DNA from: Streptomyces malaysiensis subsp. samsunensis
GTDB lineage: Bacteria > Actinomycetota > Actinomycetes > Streptomycetales > Streptomycetaceae
Assembly (NCBI RefSeq): GCF_024519315.1
Contig: NZ_JANIIC010000002.1
Span: 248,001-312,000, forward strand
Length of the DNA: 64,000 nucleotides
Direction of reading: 5' to 3'
Shown here: piece after piece, positions 43,168-52,600 of the stretch
Position numbering within the stretch: the stretch's first letter is position 1
Layout: the number at the start of each line of letters is the position of its first letter
The notes under the pieces: model-generated
Told to the model about the DNA's origin: nothing
Databases searched by the model: none
The model's input: the letters and a program-made list of their open reading frames with translations, nothing else
Translations under genes and position numbers: made by a program

Positions 43168-45063
43168 ATGGCTCTTCCCGACACCGGCCCCGAAACGAGC
43201 GACGCGCCCGACCCCGACAACGGCGACGCACCAGGACCCGGCACGAGCGCCGCGCTCGACGTCCTGCACCGCGTCTTCGGTTACGACGCGTTCCGGGGAG
43301 GGCAGCAGGAGATCATCGACCATGTGGTGGCCGGTGGTGACGCGCTCGTCCTCATGCCGACCGGCGGTGGCAAATCGCTGTGCTACCAGATCCCGGCGCT
43401 GGTCCGGAAGGGCGTCGGCGTCGTCATCTCCCCGCTGATCGCGCTGATGCAGGACCAGGTCGACGCCCTGCGGAACCTCGGGGTGCGGGCCGGGTTCCTC
43501 AACTCCACCCAGGACCTGGACGAGCGGCGGCTGGTCGAGGCCGAGTTCCTCGCGGGCGAGCTGGATCTGCTCTATCTCGCACCGGAGCGGCTGCGGGTCG
43601 AGTCCACACTGCGGCTGCTGGACCGGGGCACGGTCTCGCTGTTCGCCATCGACGAGGCGCACTGTGTGGCCCAGTGGGGGCACGACTTCCGGCCCGACTA
43701 TCTGGCCCTGTCCGAGCTGCATGAGCGCTGGCCCACCGTGCCCCGGATCGCGCTGACCGCCACCGCCACCGAGGCCACCCACTCCGAGATCGCGTCCCGG
43801 CTGAAGCTCCAGGACGCGCTGCACTTCGTGGCCAGCTTCGACCGCCCGAACATCCAGTACCGGATCGCCCCCAAGAACGAGCCCAAGAAGCAGCTGCTGG
43901 AGCTGTTGCGCACCGAGCACGCGGGCGACGCGGGGATCGTCTACTGCCTGTCCCGCGCCTCGGTGGAGAAGACGGCCGAGTTCCTGGTCGCCCAGGGCAT
44001 CGACGCGGTGCCGTACCACGCGGGGCTGGACGCGCGGATCCGCGCCGAGCACCAGGCGCGCTTCCTGCGCGAGGACGGTCTGGTCGTGGTGGCCACGATC
44101 GCGTTCGGCATGGGTATCGACAAGCCCGATGTGCGGTTCGTGGCCCATCTGGACCTGCCCAAGTCCGTCGAGGGCTACTACCAGGAGACCGGCCGCGCCG
44201 GGCGGGACGGGCTGCCCTCCACCGCATGGCTGGCGTACGGGCTCCAGGACATCGTCCAGCAGCGGAAGATGATCGACACCTCCGAGGGCGACGACACCCA
44301 TCGGCGGCGCCTGGGCGCCCATCTCGACGCGATGCTGGCGCTGTGCGAGACGGTTGAGTGCCGCCGGGTGGGACTGCTGGCCTACTTCGGCCAGGAGTCC
44401 ACCCCCTGCGGCAACTGCGACACCTGCCTCACACCGCCGGAAGTCCGGGACGGCACCGTCCCCGCGCAGAAGCTGCTGTCCACGGTGGTGCGGCTCAAGC
44501 GGGAGCGCAACCAGAAGTTCGGCGCCGGCCAGATCATCGACATCCTGCTCGGCAAGAAGACCGCCAAGGTCATCCAGTTCGACCATGACGCCCTGTCGGT
44601 GTTCGGCATCGGCACGGAGCTGCGCGAGGCCGAATGGCGCGGCGCGGTACGGCAGTTGCTGGCCCAGGGGCTGCTCGGGGTCGAGGGGGACTACGGCACG
44701 CTGGTGCTCACCGACGCGAGCGCGGAGGTGCTGAACGGGCGGCACGAGGTCAGGCTGCGGCGCGAACCGGAGAAGGTCACGCGGGCCGCGAAGGGGAAGA
44801 CGGGCACCTCGGGGAAGGCCAAGAAGGCCCCGGTGGATCTGGCGGAGGAGGCCGTGCCGGTCTTCGAGCGGCTGCGCGCCTGGCGGGCGGCGACCGCGAA
44901 GGAGCAGGGTGTCCCCGCGTATGTGGTCTTCCACGACGCCACCCTGCGCGAGATCGCGACGAGTCTCCCGGCCACGCTCGATGAGCTCGGCACGGTGAAC
45001 GGGGTCGGAGAGAACAAGCTGGTGAAGTACGGACAGGGGATTCTGGACACCCTGGCGTCCTGA
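43168..45063 (+). CDS. recQ: ATP-dependent DNA helicase RecQ
   Basis: A 631-residue 3'-5' helicase acting in recombination repair. Q motif [12 protein letters not shown], Walker [18 protein letters not shown] box [19 protein letters not shown], motif [20 protein letters not shown] and [12 protein letters not shown]. The RQC zinc-binding cysteines are in [12 protein letters not shown] and CGNCDTC. A winged helix follows, and a C-terminal HRDC domain ends the protein ([20 protein letters not shown]). A short disordered acidic N-terminus precedes the helicase core. Full length; a 16-bp-stem terminator lies 52 bp downstream. Confidence 0.97.
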   Translation: MALPDTGPETSDAPDPDNGDAPGPGTSAALDVLHRVFGYDAFRGGQQEIIDHVVAGGDALVLMPTGGGKSLCYQIPALVRKGVGVVISPLIALMQDQVDALRNLGVRAGFLNSTQDLDERRLVEAEFLAGELDLLYLAPERLRVESTLRLLDRGTVSLFAIDEAHCVAQWGHDFRPDYLALSELHERWPTVPRIALTATATEATHSEIASRLKLQDALHFVASFDRPNIQYRIAPKNEPKKQLLELLRTEHAGDAGIVYCLSRASVEKTAEFLVAQGIDAVPYHAGLDARIRAEHQARFLREDGLVVVATIAFGMGIDKPDVRFVAHLDLPKSVEGYYQETGRAGRDGLPSTAWLAYGLQDIVQQRKMIDTSEGDDTHRRRLGAHLDAMLALCETVECRRVGLLAYFGQESTPCGNCDTCLTPPEVRDGTVPAQKLLSTVVRLKRERNQKFGAGQIIDILLGKKTAKVIQFDHDALSVFGIGTELREAEWRGAVRQLLAQGLLGVEGDYGTLVLTDASAEVLNGRHEVRLRREPEKVTRAAKGKTGTSGKAKKAPVDLAEEAVPVFERLRAWRAATAKEQGVPAYVVFHDATLREIATSLPATLDELGTVNGVGENKLVKYGQGILDTLAS

Positions 45064-45114
45064 GGTCATCCACACACGCCGATACGCACCCGCCCAACTC
45101 CGCCCGACGTACGT

Positions 45115-45151
45115 CGAACCCCCGCTTCCGGGAGCCGGAAGCGGGGGTTCG
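45115..45151. terminator. Strong terminator after recQ
   Basis: A 16-bp perfect stem (45116-45131 with 45135-45150) and a 3-nt loop, closed by one more C-G pair, lie between recQ and the convergent DUF1080 gene. Confidence 0.9.
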
Positions 45152-45183
45152 GCAGGTCGGGAGCACAGGGGTTACCGATGAAT

Positions 45184-45198
45184 GTTACCTGAGGTAAC
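45184..45198. other. 15-bp palindrome between convergent genes
   Basis: GTTACCTGAGGTAAC is a perfect 6-3-6 palindrome resembling a dimeric repressor site, but both flanking genes point toward it, so it is not at a promoter. Confidence 0.5.
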
Positions 45199-45296
45199 GT
45201 CAGACCCCGCCCGTCAGAGGCGGTGGCCGCCGGGGACTGGGGTGCTCCGGCGGCCACTCACCCTCGCGCCTTTCCTCATGCCGTACGCGGCGGTCC

Positions 45297-47516
45297 CTAC
45301 AGCTCCTTGATGCGGATGTCGCGGTACGAGATCACATCGTCGGTGCTGTGGACCTGGAGACCGATGTACCCGGAGGAGTACCGGCGGCCGTCCGTGCCGG
45401 GGTCGTCCGAGCGCGGCGGGGTGAACTCCTGGCCGCCGGTGTTGTCGAACTCATTGAGCAGCACACCGTTGCGGTAGATCGAGTAGTGCTGGCCGACCAC
45501 CCGGATCTCATAGTCGTTCCAGCTGCCCTTGGGGGTGACCCCGGCGCCGCTGAGCCCGACCCGGTCGAAACCGTAGATCGATCCGGTCTTGTACATATCG
45601 CCGTCGGGGCGGTCGAGGATCTGCACCTCGTGCCCGTATTTGATGGCGACCCACTCCGGACGGGACTCCTCGGGGTGGTCGTGCACATAGGGGAAGCGCA
45701 CGAAGACACCGCCGTTGGCATTGCCCGTCCCGGGTGCGTCATCGCGGAACTGGAGCTTCAGCGAGAAGTCGTCGTACGTCCGCTGCGGGAACCACAGCAT
45801 GCCCATGCCCTCGACCGAGGTGTCGCTGGTCATGCTGCCGTCGTCGTTGAGACCGAAGGCCCCGCCGCCCACGTGCTGCCACTTGTCGAAGGACTTCTTG
45901 GTGCCGTCGAACAGCGGGCGGTAGCCCTCGTCCTGACCGGGCTTGCCGATCCCGGACTGCTTGGCCGCCTTGTTGATCGCCCGGTATTCGCGCTGGTCGA
46001 TGACGCCGTCGCCGAGCAGCTTGTCGGTGACGGAGGTGACGTGCTTGAGGAACAGGGCGTGGGAGGACCAGTCCTTCTCGTCCTCGATCAGCTCATTGAT
46101 GGTGCAGCGGCTGCGGGTGATGCGGTTGGGGACGCCGGTGTCCACCGTGCCGACGATCACCGTGAGGCGCTCGTCCCACTCGGGACACGCGGGTGCGGGC
46201 ACCCCGCCGCCCTCGGCCACGCTGAACGCGATCTGCTGGGCCTCGGAGGTGTTGCCCGCCTTGTCGGTGGCGCGGTACGCGACGGTGTGGCGGCCCACCC
46301 GGTCCACCACCACGGGGGTGGTGTAGGCGAGATACGGACCGCTGTCCAGGGAGTACTCGACCTTCTCCACCCCGGAGTCGTCGTCCGCCGCGGTGAGCGC
46401 GACCTTGGCGCTGCCCACATAGGCACCGTCGGAGTTCTTCGTACCGTCGACCTTCGCGGAGACCACCGGGGGCATGGTGTCCTCGGCCGGCGGGGCCACG
46501 ACGGTGAAGTCCACCGACTTCACCTCGGACACATTGCCCGCCTTGTCCGCCGCCCGGTAGCGGACGGTGTGCGCGCCCGCGTCATGGACCATCACCGGAC
46601 CGGTGTAGGGCTGGAACTCCCCGTCGTCCAGGGCGTAGTCGATCCGGTTGACCCCGGAGCCGGTGTCCGAGGCGGTGACGGTCACGGTGGCCATGCCGAT
46701 GTAGGCGCCGGACGGGTCCTTCTCACCGGAGACGGTGGCGGAGGTCTCGGGCGGTGTGGTGTCGTCCGTCGGCGGCGCCACCACCGTGAAGTCCACCGAC
46801 TTCACCTCCGATACGTTTCCGGCCTTGTCCACGGCCCGGTAGCGGATGGTGTGCGCGCCCACCTGGTGGACCATCACCGGGGCGGTGTACGGCTGGAACG
46901 CCCCGTCCCCTTCCGCGAACTCGATCCGGTCCACGCCCGAGCCCTCGTCGGTGGCGGACACGGTGACGGTGGCCATCCCGATGTAGGCGCCGTCCGCGTT
47001 CTTCTCGCCCTCGACCTTCGCCGACGCGTCGGGCGCGGTGGTGTCCTCGCCACCGCCGCCGCCGGTGACCACCAGGATCCCCTGCATCTGGCCGTGGCCG
47101 GGGATGGTGCAGTGGTAGCGGTAGCGGCCGGGGCTGAGGGTGACCTCGGCGGTGTGCTTGCCGCCGCTGTCGTCCGAGGGGTTGGCCAGGATGTTCAGCG
47201 GGACGTCGTTGTTGTACTCGGGGTCGGAGACATCGAAGGTCAGGGTGTGCGGCATCCCCATCGTGTTGCCGGTGGCCGTGCTGTTCTCGAAGACGATGGT
47301 GGCCTTCCCGGCGACCGCGGTGGTGGGCGCCGAGCCGTACTTGGTGATGTCGTCACCCGCGGTCCAGGTGAGGACCTGCTCCGCGGCCTGCCGGGTGTTG
47401 TCCTGCCCGTTGGCCGCCGTCGCCGTGGCCGAGCTCAGTCCGAGAATCATGAGCAGCGCGGCGAAGAGGGCCATCCAGGGTCTGATGGGTTTCTGGCGCC
47501 TTCGTTTCACGGTCAC
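45297..47516 (-). CDS. Secreted cupredoxin - OmpL47 repeat - DUF1080 protein
   Basis: A 739-residue exported multidomain protein. After a signal (KRRRQKPIRPWMALFAALLMILGL) comes a plastocyanin-like domain (~30-150) with the copper set MPHTLTFDV and YHCTIPGHGQM (His, Cys, His, Met). Three OmpL47/Ig-like repeats of ~90 residues follow (each with GAYIGMATVTV or GAYVGSAKVAL and RYRAxDKAGNxSE). The C-terminal ~200 residues are DUF1080, a 3-keto-glycoside-hydrolase/laminin-G-like domain (YRPLFDGTKKSFDKW ... GYIGLQVHSTDDVISYRDIRI). GTG 47516 overlaps the stop of the upstream ThuA-PQQ gene (GTGA), so the two are translationally coupled. Role: probably oxidative processing or binding of a sugar outside the cell. 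Confidence 0.9.
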   Translation of the reverse strand: MTVKRRRQKPIRPWMALFAALLMILGLSSATATAANGQDNTRQAAEQVLTWTAGDDITKYGSAPTTAVAGKATIVFENSTATGNTMGMPHTLTFDVSDPEYNNDVPLNILANPSDDSGGKHTAEVTLSPGRYRYHCTIPGHGQMQGILVVTGGGGGEDTTAPDASAKVEGEKNADGAYIGMATVTVSATDEGSGVDRIEFAEGDGAFQPYTAPVMVHQVGAHTIRYRAVDKAGNVSEVKSVDFTVVAPPTDDTTPPETSATVSGEKDPSGAYIGMATVTVTASDTGSGVNRIDYALDDGEFQPYTGPVMVHDAGAHTVRYRAADKAGNVSEVKSVDFTVVAPPAEDTMPPVVSAKVDGTKNSDGAYVGSAKVALTAADDDSGVEKVEYSLDSGPYLAYTTPVVVDRVGRHTVAYRATDKAGNTSEAQQIAFSVAEGGGVPAPACPEWDERLTVIVGTVDTGVPNRITRSRCTINELIEDEKDWSSHALFLKHVTSVTDKLLGDGVIDQREYRAINKAAKQSGIGKPGQDEGYRPLFDGTKKSFDKWQHVGGGAFGLNDDGSMTSDTSVEGMGMLWFPQRTYDDFSLKLQFRDDAPGTGNANGGVFVRFPYVHDHPEESRPEWVAIKYGHEVQILDRPDGDMYKTGSIYGFDRVGLSGAGVTPKGSWNDYEIRVVGQHYSIYRNGVLLNEFDNTGGQEFTPPRSDDPGTDGRRYSSGYIGLQVHSTDDVISYRDIRIKEL

Positions 47517-50011
47517 TCCGCCTTCCTGGCCAGGTCCTTGGCGAGCGGAGTGGGCTCGCCGCCGGTGTAGGTGATGTGCCACAGCGCCGACTTGGAGTCG
47601 GAGGTGAAGAAGCCGCGCCCGTAGTCGAGGACGTAGAGCGAGCCGTCCGGGGCGAACTTCCAGTCCATGAGGTTGCGGATGCCGTCGGCGCCCACCGGGA
47701 TGATCTTCTTCAGGGATTCGGCGTGCACCGGCAGCCCGCCCTTGCCGACGGTCTTCGGGTCGGTCACCACCGCGTGGCGCGGCTGGTCGGCGTCGTAGAA
47801 GTCGCCGACGAACCACTTGCCGTCCCAGTAGGCGGGCCACTTGGTGGTGGAGTCGCTGTCGGCGTCATAGCGGTAGACCGGGCCGTTCATGGTGGCCTGA
47901 CCGCCGCCCTTGAGCCACGGCAGCAGGAACTTGGCCTCCGACGCCTTGTAGCTGGGGATGCCGTTGGCGTCCCGCGGATAGTCGGGGGCGCCGCCCTGCG
48001 GCGAATACCAGATGGTGTTCCCGGTGATGGGCGGCAGGTTCACCAGACCGTTGTTGTTGGGCGACTCGTTCTTGGGGTGGTCGCAGTCGTACCAGCCCAG
48101 GGGCTTGCTGGGGTCGGGCAGATTGCGGTCCCGGTAGGGCTGCTTGTTGCCCATGCAGAACGGCCAGCCGTGGTTGCCCGCCTTGGTGATGGCGGCGAAG
48201 GTGTCGTACTTGGCCGGGCCCCAGGTGGTGCTGGGCTCCCCCGCGTCGGGGCCGACCCAGCCCGCGTAGAGGATGTCGGTCTTCTGGTCCACGAAGATCC
48301 GGGCCGGGTTGCGCACACCCATCACATAGATCTCGCCACGGGTCTTGCCACCGCCCTCGTCGGGCTCCTTTCCGGTGAAGAGATTGCCCTCGGGGAGGGT
48401 GTAGGTGCCGTCGTCCTCGGGGTGGATGCGCAGGATCTTGCCGTTGAGGTTGTTGGTGTTGCCCGCGGTGCGGCGCGCGTCGGCGAAGGAGACGCCCTTG
48501 TAGTTCGGCTCCGGGTTGTTACCGGAGTAGCCGTCGCTGAACTGCGAGGAGTTGTTGTCCCCGGTGGCGATGTAGAGATTGCCCTTGGAGTCCCAGCTCA
48601 TCCCGCCGCCCGCGTGGCAGCAGCTGTGGATCTGGACCGGCCAGGAGAGCAGGACCTTCTCCGAGGCCAGGTCCAGCTTGTCGGTCTTCAGGTCCAGGGT
48701 GAACCGGGAGACGCGGCGCTCGGCCATCTGGGTGTCCCGGTTGATCCGGGAGTGCGGGGTGTAGTGGAGATACACCCAGCCGTTGTCGAGGAAGTCCGGG
48801 TCCAGCTCGATGCCGAGCAGCCCCTCCTCGACCTTGATCAGCTCATCGCCGCCGCCCTTGTTGCCGAAGACGGTCAGGGCGCCCGCGAGCGTCACCTTGC
48901 CGGTGGCCGGGTCGTAGACATGGATCTGGCCCTGGCCCTTGCCGATCTCCGGGTCGTTCCAGTCGGTGACCACCGGCGCGCTGTTGTCACCGCCGCCGCG
49001 GCCGATGTAGAGCACCCGGCCGTCCTTGGCGACGACGAGGCCGTGCGGCTCGCCGATCTGGTCGGACTGGCCGGGCTGGTTGGGCTTGGTGACGCGCTCG
49101 GCCTTGTAGTTCGCGTTGATGGTGGCCTTGCAGTCGGCGCTGGAGAGACGGGTGGTCCACAGCAGCGCGCCCCGCAGATGGGCCCGGAAGTCGGTCTCCT
49201 GGAAGGTGGCGACCGTACCGCCCATTCCGGTGTAGAAGGAGCGGCCGCCGTCGTAGTCACGGCACCAGGAGATCGGGTGGTCCCAGCCGTTGGCGCCGGT
49301 GCCCGGCTGGTAGCTGGACTCCCGGACCCGGGCCACCGTGTGCACCGCGCCGGAGGGGTTGTCCTTCCAGTTCAGCCAGGTGTCCGTGCGCTTCCACTCC
49401 AGCGGCAGCTCCTTGGTGGCCGGGTGGACGCGGTCGCCCACCTCCACCACGGCCCGCTGGGCGGTGGCCGGGTTCGTGGCGGCCGGGCGGGCGCCGATCA
49501 GCCCGGAATACCAGTCGGAGTACGGCTCGTTGCGGGCCGCGTCATGGATGCCGAGGAAGCCGCCGCCCGCCTCCATGTACGACTCGAGCCCCGCCTCCTG
49601 CTCGGGGTCGAGCACATCCCCGCCGCCGGTCAGGAAGACCACGGCGTTGTACTTGCCCAGCTTGGGCTTGGTGAAGACCGAGGCGTCGGCGGTGGCGTCG
49701 ACGGTGAACCGGGTCGCCGCGGGGCCCTGGTTGCCGATCCGCTCGATGGCCTCGATGCCCGCGTTCACGGTGGCCGGCTCGTCCCCCGCCGAGCCGTGGA
49801 ACACCAGGACCCGGACATTGTCACCGCCGGGCGGCGACGGCAGCGTGAGTGGCGCACGATCCTCGGGCCGGGCGCTGGCGGGGGTCCCGCCCAGCAGGGC
49901 CGCGGTGAGGGCGCCGAAGAGCAGTGCCGCCACCCCCGCGCGTCTCTTTCGCAGCCGACCGGCTGTCAGCCCTCTACTTTTCGAGGGCATTTGATACGGC
50001 ATATCCCGCAT
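47513..50011 (-). CDS. Secreted ThuA - PQQ-dependent sugar dehydrogenase protein
   Basis: An 832-residue exported protein. Signal: RLRKRRAGVAALLFGALTAAL with ASA cleavage. Residues ~55-290 are a ThuA-like domain (VRVLVFHGSAGDEP, AVVFLTGGGDVLDPEQEAGL, GGGFLGIHDAA). Residues ~300-825 are a six-bladed propeller of the soluble glucose/aldose dehydrogenase type (GEPHGLVVAKDGRVLYIGRGG, the CCHAGGG loop in IHSCCHAGGGMSWDSKGNLY, GEIYVMGVRNPARI, GNHGWPFCMG). Such pairs oxidise or epimerise sugars at the surface; PQQ binding is not proven here. It is coupled by overlap to the cupredoxin-DUF1080 gene and divergent from a small laccase. Confidence 0.92.
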   Translation of the reverse strand: MRDMPYQMPSKSRGLTAGRLRKRRAGVAALLFGALTAALLGGTPASARPEDRAPLTLPSPPGGDNVRVLVFHGSAGDEPATVNAGIEAIERIGNQGPAATRFTVDATADASVFTKPKLGKYNAVVFLTGGGDVLDPEQEAGLESYMEAGGGFLGIHDAARNEPYSDWYSGLIGARPAATNPATAQRAVVEVGDRVHPATKELPLEWKRTDTWLNWKDNPSGAVHTVARVRESSYQPGTGANGWDHPISWCRDYDGGRSFYTGMGGTVATFQETDFRAHLRGALLWTTRLSSADCKATINANYKAERVTKPNQPGQSDQIGEPHGLVVAKDGRVLYIGRGGGDNSAPVVTDWNDPEIGKGQGQIHVYDPATGKVTLAGALTVFGNKGGGDELIKVEEGLLGIELDPDFLDNGWVYLHYTPHSRINRDTQMAERRVSRFTLDLKTDKLDLASEKVLLSWPVQIHSCCHAGGGMSWDSKGNLYIATGDNNSSQFSDGYSGNNPEPNYKGVSFADARRTAGNTNNLNGKILRIHPEDDGTYTLPEGNLFTGKEPDEGGGKTRGEIYVMGVRNPARIFVDQKTDILYAGWVGPDAGEPSTTWGPAKYDTFAAITKAGNHGWPFCMGNKQPYRDRNLPDPSKPLGWYDCDHPKNESPNNNGLVNLPPITGNTIWYSPQGGAPDYPRDANGIPSYKASEAKFLLPWLKGGGQATMNGPVYRYDADSDSTTKWPAYWDGKWFVGDFYDADQPRHAVVTDPKTVGKGGLPVHAESLKKIIPVGADGIRNLMDWKFAPDGSLYVLDYGRGFFTSDSKSALWHITYTGGEPTPLAKDLARKAE

Positions 50012-50212
50012 TGGTCACCCATCCCTCTCACGTACCGGAAGCACCGCGAAGGAAGCTAGACGGCTTTTCGCGAGTCGCCAATAGCTATGACCGCAACTCA
50101 ACGAACTTTGTCCTGAGTGTGGATGAACGAGGATCGCCCGGCTACCGTGAGAGCACCCCGGGGCATCTGCGCATCGTCAATGGCAGGGGATCCACAGCTA
50201 TTTGGGAGAACG

Positions 50213-51217
50213 ATGAGCGACGCACCCGCCTTCACATCCAGACGCGGTCTCAGCAGACGGCTCTTCACCGGCGGCGCGGCCGCCGCGGCCGTAGGACCGC
50301 TGGCCCTCACCACCTCCGCCGCCGCGAAGGCGCCGACAGCCCAACGTGGCGGCATCCGGACGGCGACCGCCGGCGGGACCGTCCGCCATCTCAAGCTCTA
50401 CGCCGAGAAGCTGCCGGACGGCCAGATGGGATACGGGCTCGAGAAGGGCAAGGCCAGCATCCCCGGTCCGCTGATCGAGCTGACCGAGGGCGACACCCTG
50501 CACATCGAGTTCGAGAACACCATGGACGTCACGGCCAGCCTCCATGTGCACGGCCTGGACTACGACGTCGCCAGCGACGGCACCGAGCTCAATCGCAGCG
50601 CGGTGGAGCCGGGCGGCACCCGCACCTACACCTGGCGCACCCACGCCCCGGGCAAGCGCGCCGACGGCACCTGGCGGCCGGGCAGCGCGGGCTACTGGCA
50701 CTACCACGACCACGCGGTGGGCACCCCGCACGGCACCGGTGGCCTCCGCAAGGGGCTGTACGGCCCGGTGGTGGTGCGGCGGGCGGGCGACATCCTGCCG
50801 GACAAGCAGTTCACGATCGTCTTCAACGACATGACGATCAACAACAAGGCGGGCCATGACGCCCCCGAGTTCCGGGCGACGGTGGGCGACCGCGTCGAGA
50901 TCATCATGATCACCCACGGTGAGTACTACCACACCTTCCATATGCACGGGCACCGCTGGGCGGACAACCGCACCGGGCTTCTGGAAGGCCCGGGTGATGT
51001 GAGCCGGATCATCGACAACAAGATCACCGGGCCCGCCGACTCCTTCGGCTTCCAGGTGATCGCCGGGGAGAACGTCGGTGCGGGCGCCTGGATGTATCAC
51101 TGCCATGTCCAGAGCCACTCCGACATGGGCATGGCCGGGCTGTTCCTGGTCGCCAAGTCCGACGGCACCATCCCCGGCTACGACCCGCACCCGATGTCCG
51201 CGCACCACTCCGATTAG
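50213..51217 (+). CDS. Small laccase-type two-domain multicopper oxidase (Tat-exported)
   Basis: A 334-residue extracellular oxidase coupling phenol or metal oxidation to oxygen reduction. Tat signal: [24 protein letters not shown]. Copper sites are complete: [30 protein letters not shown], and the C-terminal [12 protein letters not shown] with type 1 Cys, His and axial Met. Length and two-domain layout match the trimeric Streptomyces small laccases (EpoA/SLAC). ATG 50213 follows GGGAG. It is divergent from the ThuA-PQQ gene, suggesting a joint oxidative function. A 14-bp-stem terminator follows. Confidence 0.95.
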   Translation: MSDAPAFTSRRGLSRRLFTGGAAAAAVGPLALTTSAAAKAPTAQRGGIRTATAGGTVRHLKLYAEKLPDGQMGYGLEKGKASIPGPLIELTEGDTLHIEFENTMDVTASLHVHGLDYDVASDGTELNRSAVEPGGTRTYTWRTHAPGKRADGTWRPGSAGYWHYHDHAVGTPHGTGGLRKGLYGPVVVRRAGDILPDKQFTIVFNDMTINNKAGHDAPEFRATVGDRVEIIMITHGEYYHTFHMHGHRWADNRTGLLEGPGDVSRIIDNKITGPADSFGFQVIAGENVGAGAWMYHCHVQSHSDMGMAGLFLVAKSDGTIPGYDPHPMSAHHSD

Positions 51218-51232
51218 CCGCCGGTACGGAAA

Positions 51233-51263
51233 CGACGGGGCGGGCCACCGGCCCGCCCCGTCG
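51233..51263. terminator. Strong bidirectional terminator
   Basis: A 14-bp perfect GC-rich stem (51233-51246 with 51250-51263) around a 3-nt loop separates the convergent laccase and protease genes. Confidence 0.88.
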
Positions 51264-51276
51264 CCGTGTCGCCCGG

Positions 51277-52470
51277 TCAGGCGGTGTGCAGCCGCAGGCC
51301 GTACACCGACAGGATCTCGTTGACCGGCTGGTACCAGGTCTCGCCGCCGCTGGAGCAGTTGCCCCAGCCGCCGGAGGTCACGCCCTGGGCCTGGTCACCG
51401 CTGATGAACGAGCCCCCGGAGTCACCGCCCTCGGCGCATACGCTGGTCTTGGTCATCTGGTGCACTGCGCCCTGGCTGTAGTTCACCGTCTCGTTCTTGG
51501 CCAGGACCGTGCCGCAGTGCCAGTGGGTGGTGGAGCCGGAACGGCAGATGGAGGCGCCGATCGGGGCCTCGGCGGAGCCGCGGACCAGCTGGTCGGGCAC
51601 GGTGCCCCAGCCGAGCACCACCGGCACGGTCCACCAGCCGCTGCCGACGCTGACATAGGCGTAGTCGTTGCCGGGGAAGGAGGAGCCCTGGAAGTTGCCG
51701 ATGTACGAACCGTCCCAGCCGCTGACGGAGCCCCCCGCCTGGCCGCAGTGCCCGGCGGTGACGAAGCCGCCCTGGACCGAGAAGCCTATGGAGCAGCGGA
51801 CGTTGCCGGTGTAGTACGGGTCGCCGCCGACCGTTCCGGCGGCGAAGGTGGTCGGCGCCTGGGCGGGCGCCTTCTCCACGGTGACCGGGACCGAGGACGA
51901 GCGGTCGGCCTCGCGGAGGAACGCGCGGACGGCGGCGTCGCCCTCGTGCCCCGCACGGACCCGGACCACGACGGCACCGGCCCGGGGGTCGGTGCTCCAA
52001 CTGCTCACCCCGGCCGGGGCGGCCTTCTTCCGGGACCGCTCGTCCAGGCGCGCCTTGGCCGCGTCGAGCGCGTCGGCGCTGTGCTCGACGATCCGGGTGG
52101 TGGCGCCCGTGGCCCGTACCGATGCGGCCCGCTCGGCGCTGGTGACGCCGACGACCAGCTTTCCGCTGCCCGCGTCGTACCACGAGCCGCCGTAGGAGGT
52201 GCCCGCGGCGCGCTTGGCCTTGGGCTCCAGCTTCATGGCGGCGGCTTCCTGGCCCAGCCGCTCGCGCGCCTGGTCCGCGGTCAGGCCGAGGTCCCGGCCG
52301 AGTGCGCGGACGAGGCCGGCGGACGGCGCCGACGCGGCGGCGGGCTTGGCCGCGGGGGCGTCGGCGCCGGATGCCGCGGCGGCGGTGGAGAATGCCCCGC
52401 CGGCGCCCGAGAGGGCACCGAGGACGAGGAGTGCGGACAGTCCGGCACGGACAACGGGCTTCCGTCTCAT
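51277..52470 (-). CDS. Streptogrisin-like S1 serine protease with alpha-lytic prodomain
   Basis: A 397-residue secreted zymogen. Signal peptide ~1-33 (VVRAGLSALLVLGALSGAGG). The prodomain is ~45-205, with the VTSAERAASVRATGA and AVVVRVRAGHEGDAAVRAFL segments of the alpha-lytic pro-region. The mature chymotrypsin-fold protease starts near VGGDPYYTG. Catalytic triad: His in FVTAGHCGQ, Asp in GNDYAYVSV, Ser in CAEGGDSGGSF. Three disulfide pairs are evident. No C-terminal carbohydrate module is present. ATG 52470 follows AAGGGGAA. A cre/LacI-like palindrome lies 26 bp upstream. Confidence 0.95.
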   Translation of the reverse strand: MRRKPVVRAGLSALLVLGALSGAGGAFSTAAAASGADAPAAKPAAASAPSAGLVRALGRDLGLTADQARERLGQEAAAMKLEPKAKRAAGTSYGGSWYDAGSGKLVVGVTSAERAASVRATGATTRIVEHSADALDAAKARLDERSRKKAAPAGVSSWSTDPRAGAVVVRVRAGHEGDAAVRAFLREADRSSSVPVTVEKAPAQAPTTFAAGTVGGDPYYTGNVRCSIGFSVQGGFVTAGHCGQAGGSVSGWDGSYIGNFQGSSFPGNDYAYVSVGSGWWTVPVVLGWGTVPDQLVRGSAEAPIGASICRSGSTTHWHCGTVLAKNETVNYSQGAVHQMTKTSVCAEGGDSGGSFISGDQAQGVTSGGWGNCSSGGETWYQPVNEILSVYGLRLHTA

Positions 52471-52495
52471 GGAAGTTCCCCTTCTGCTCAGCAGG

Positions 52496-52509
52496 TGAGA
52501 GCGCTTTCA
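52496..52509. promoter_or_regulatory. cre/LacI-like operator upstream of the streptogrisin-like gene
   Basis: TGAGAGCGCTTTCA is a near-palindrome (one mismatched pair) of the LacI/CcpA-type TGnAAnCGnTTnCA class, 26 bp before the protease start. Confidence 0.45.
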
Positions 52510-52600
52510 CGTGTCGATCGCGCAGAGCCTAGCGAGTCAGGGGGGAAAGTCCAGACCAAGATGGTGATCGGTCACACTCGGGCACGACGCCGCGGCGGAC

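Noticed and set aside
43168..45063. The RecQ helicase as part of a defence island
   Set aside because: It is a full-length housekeeping-type RecQ with RQC and HRDC domains, with no adjacent nuclease or defence gene.
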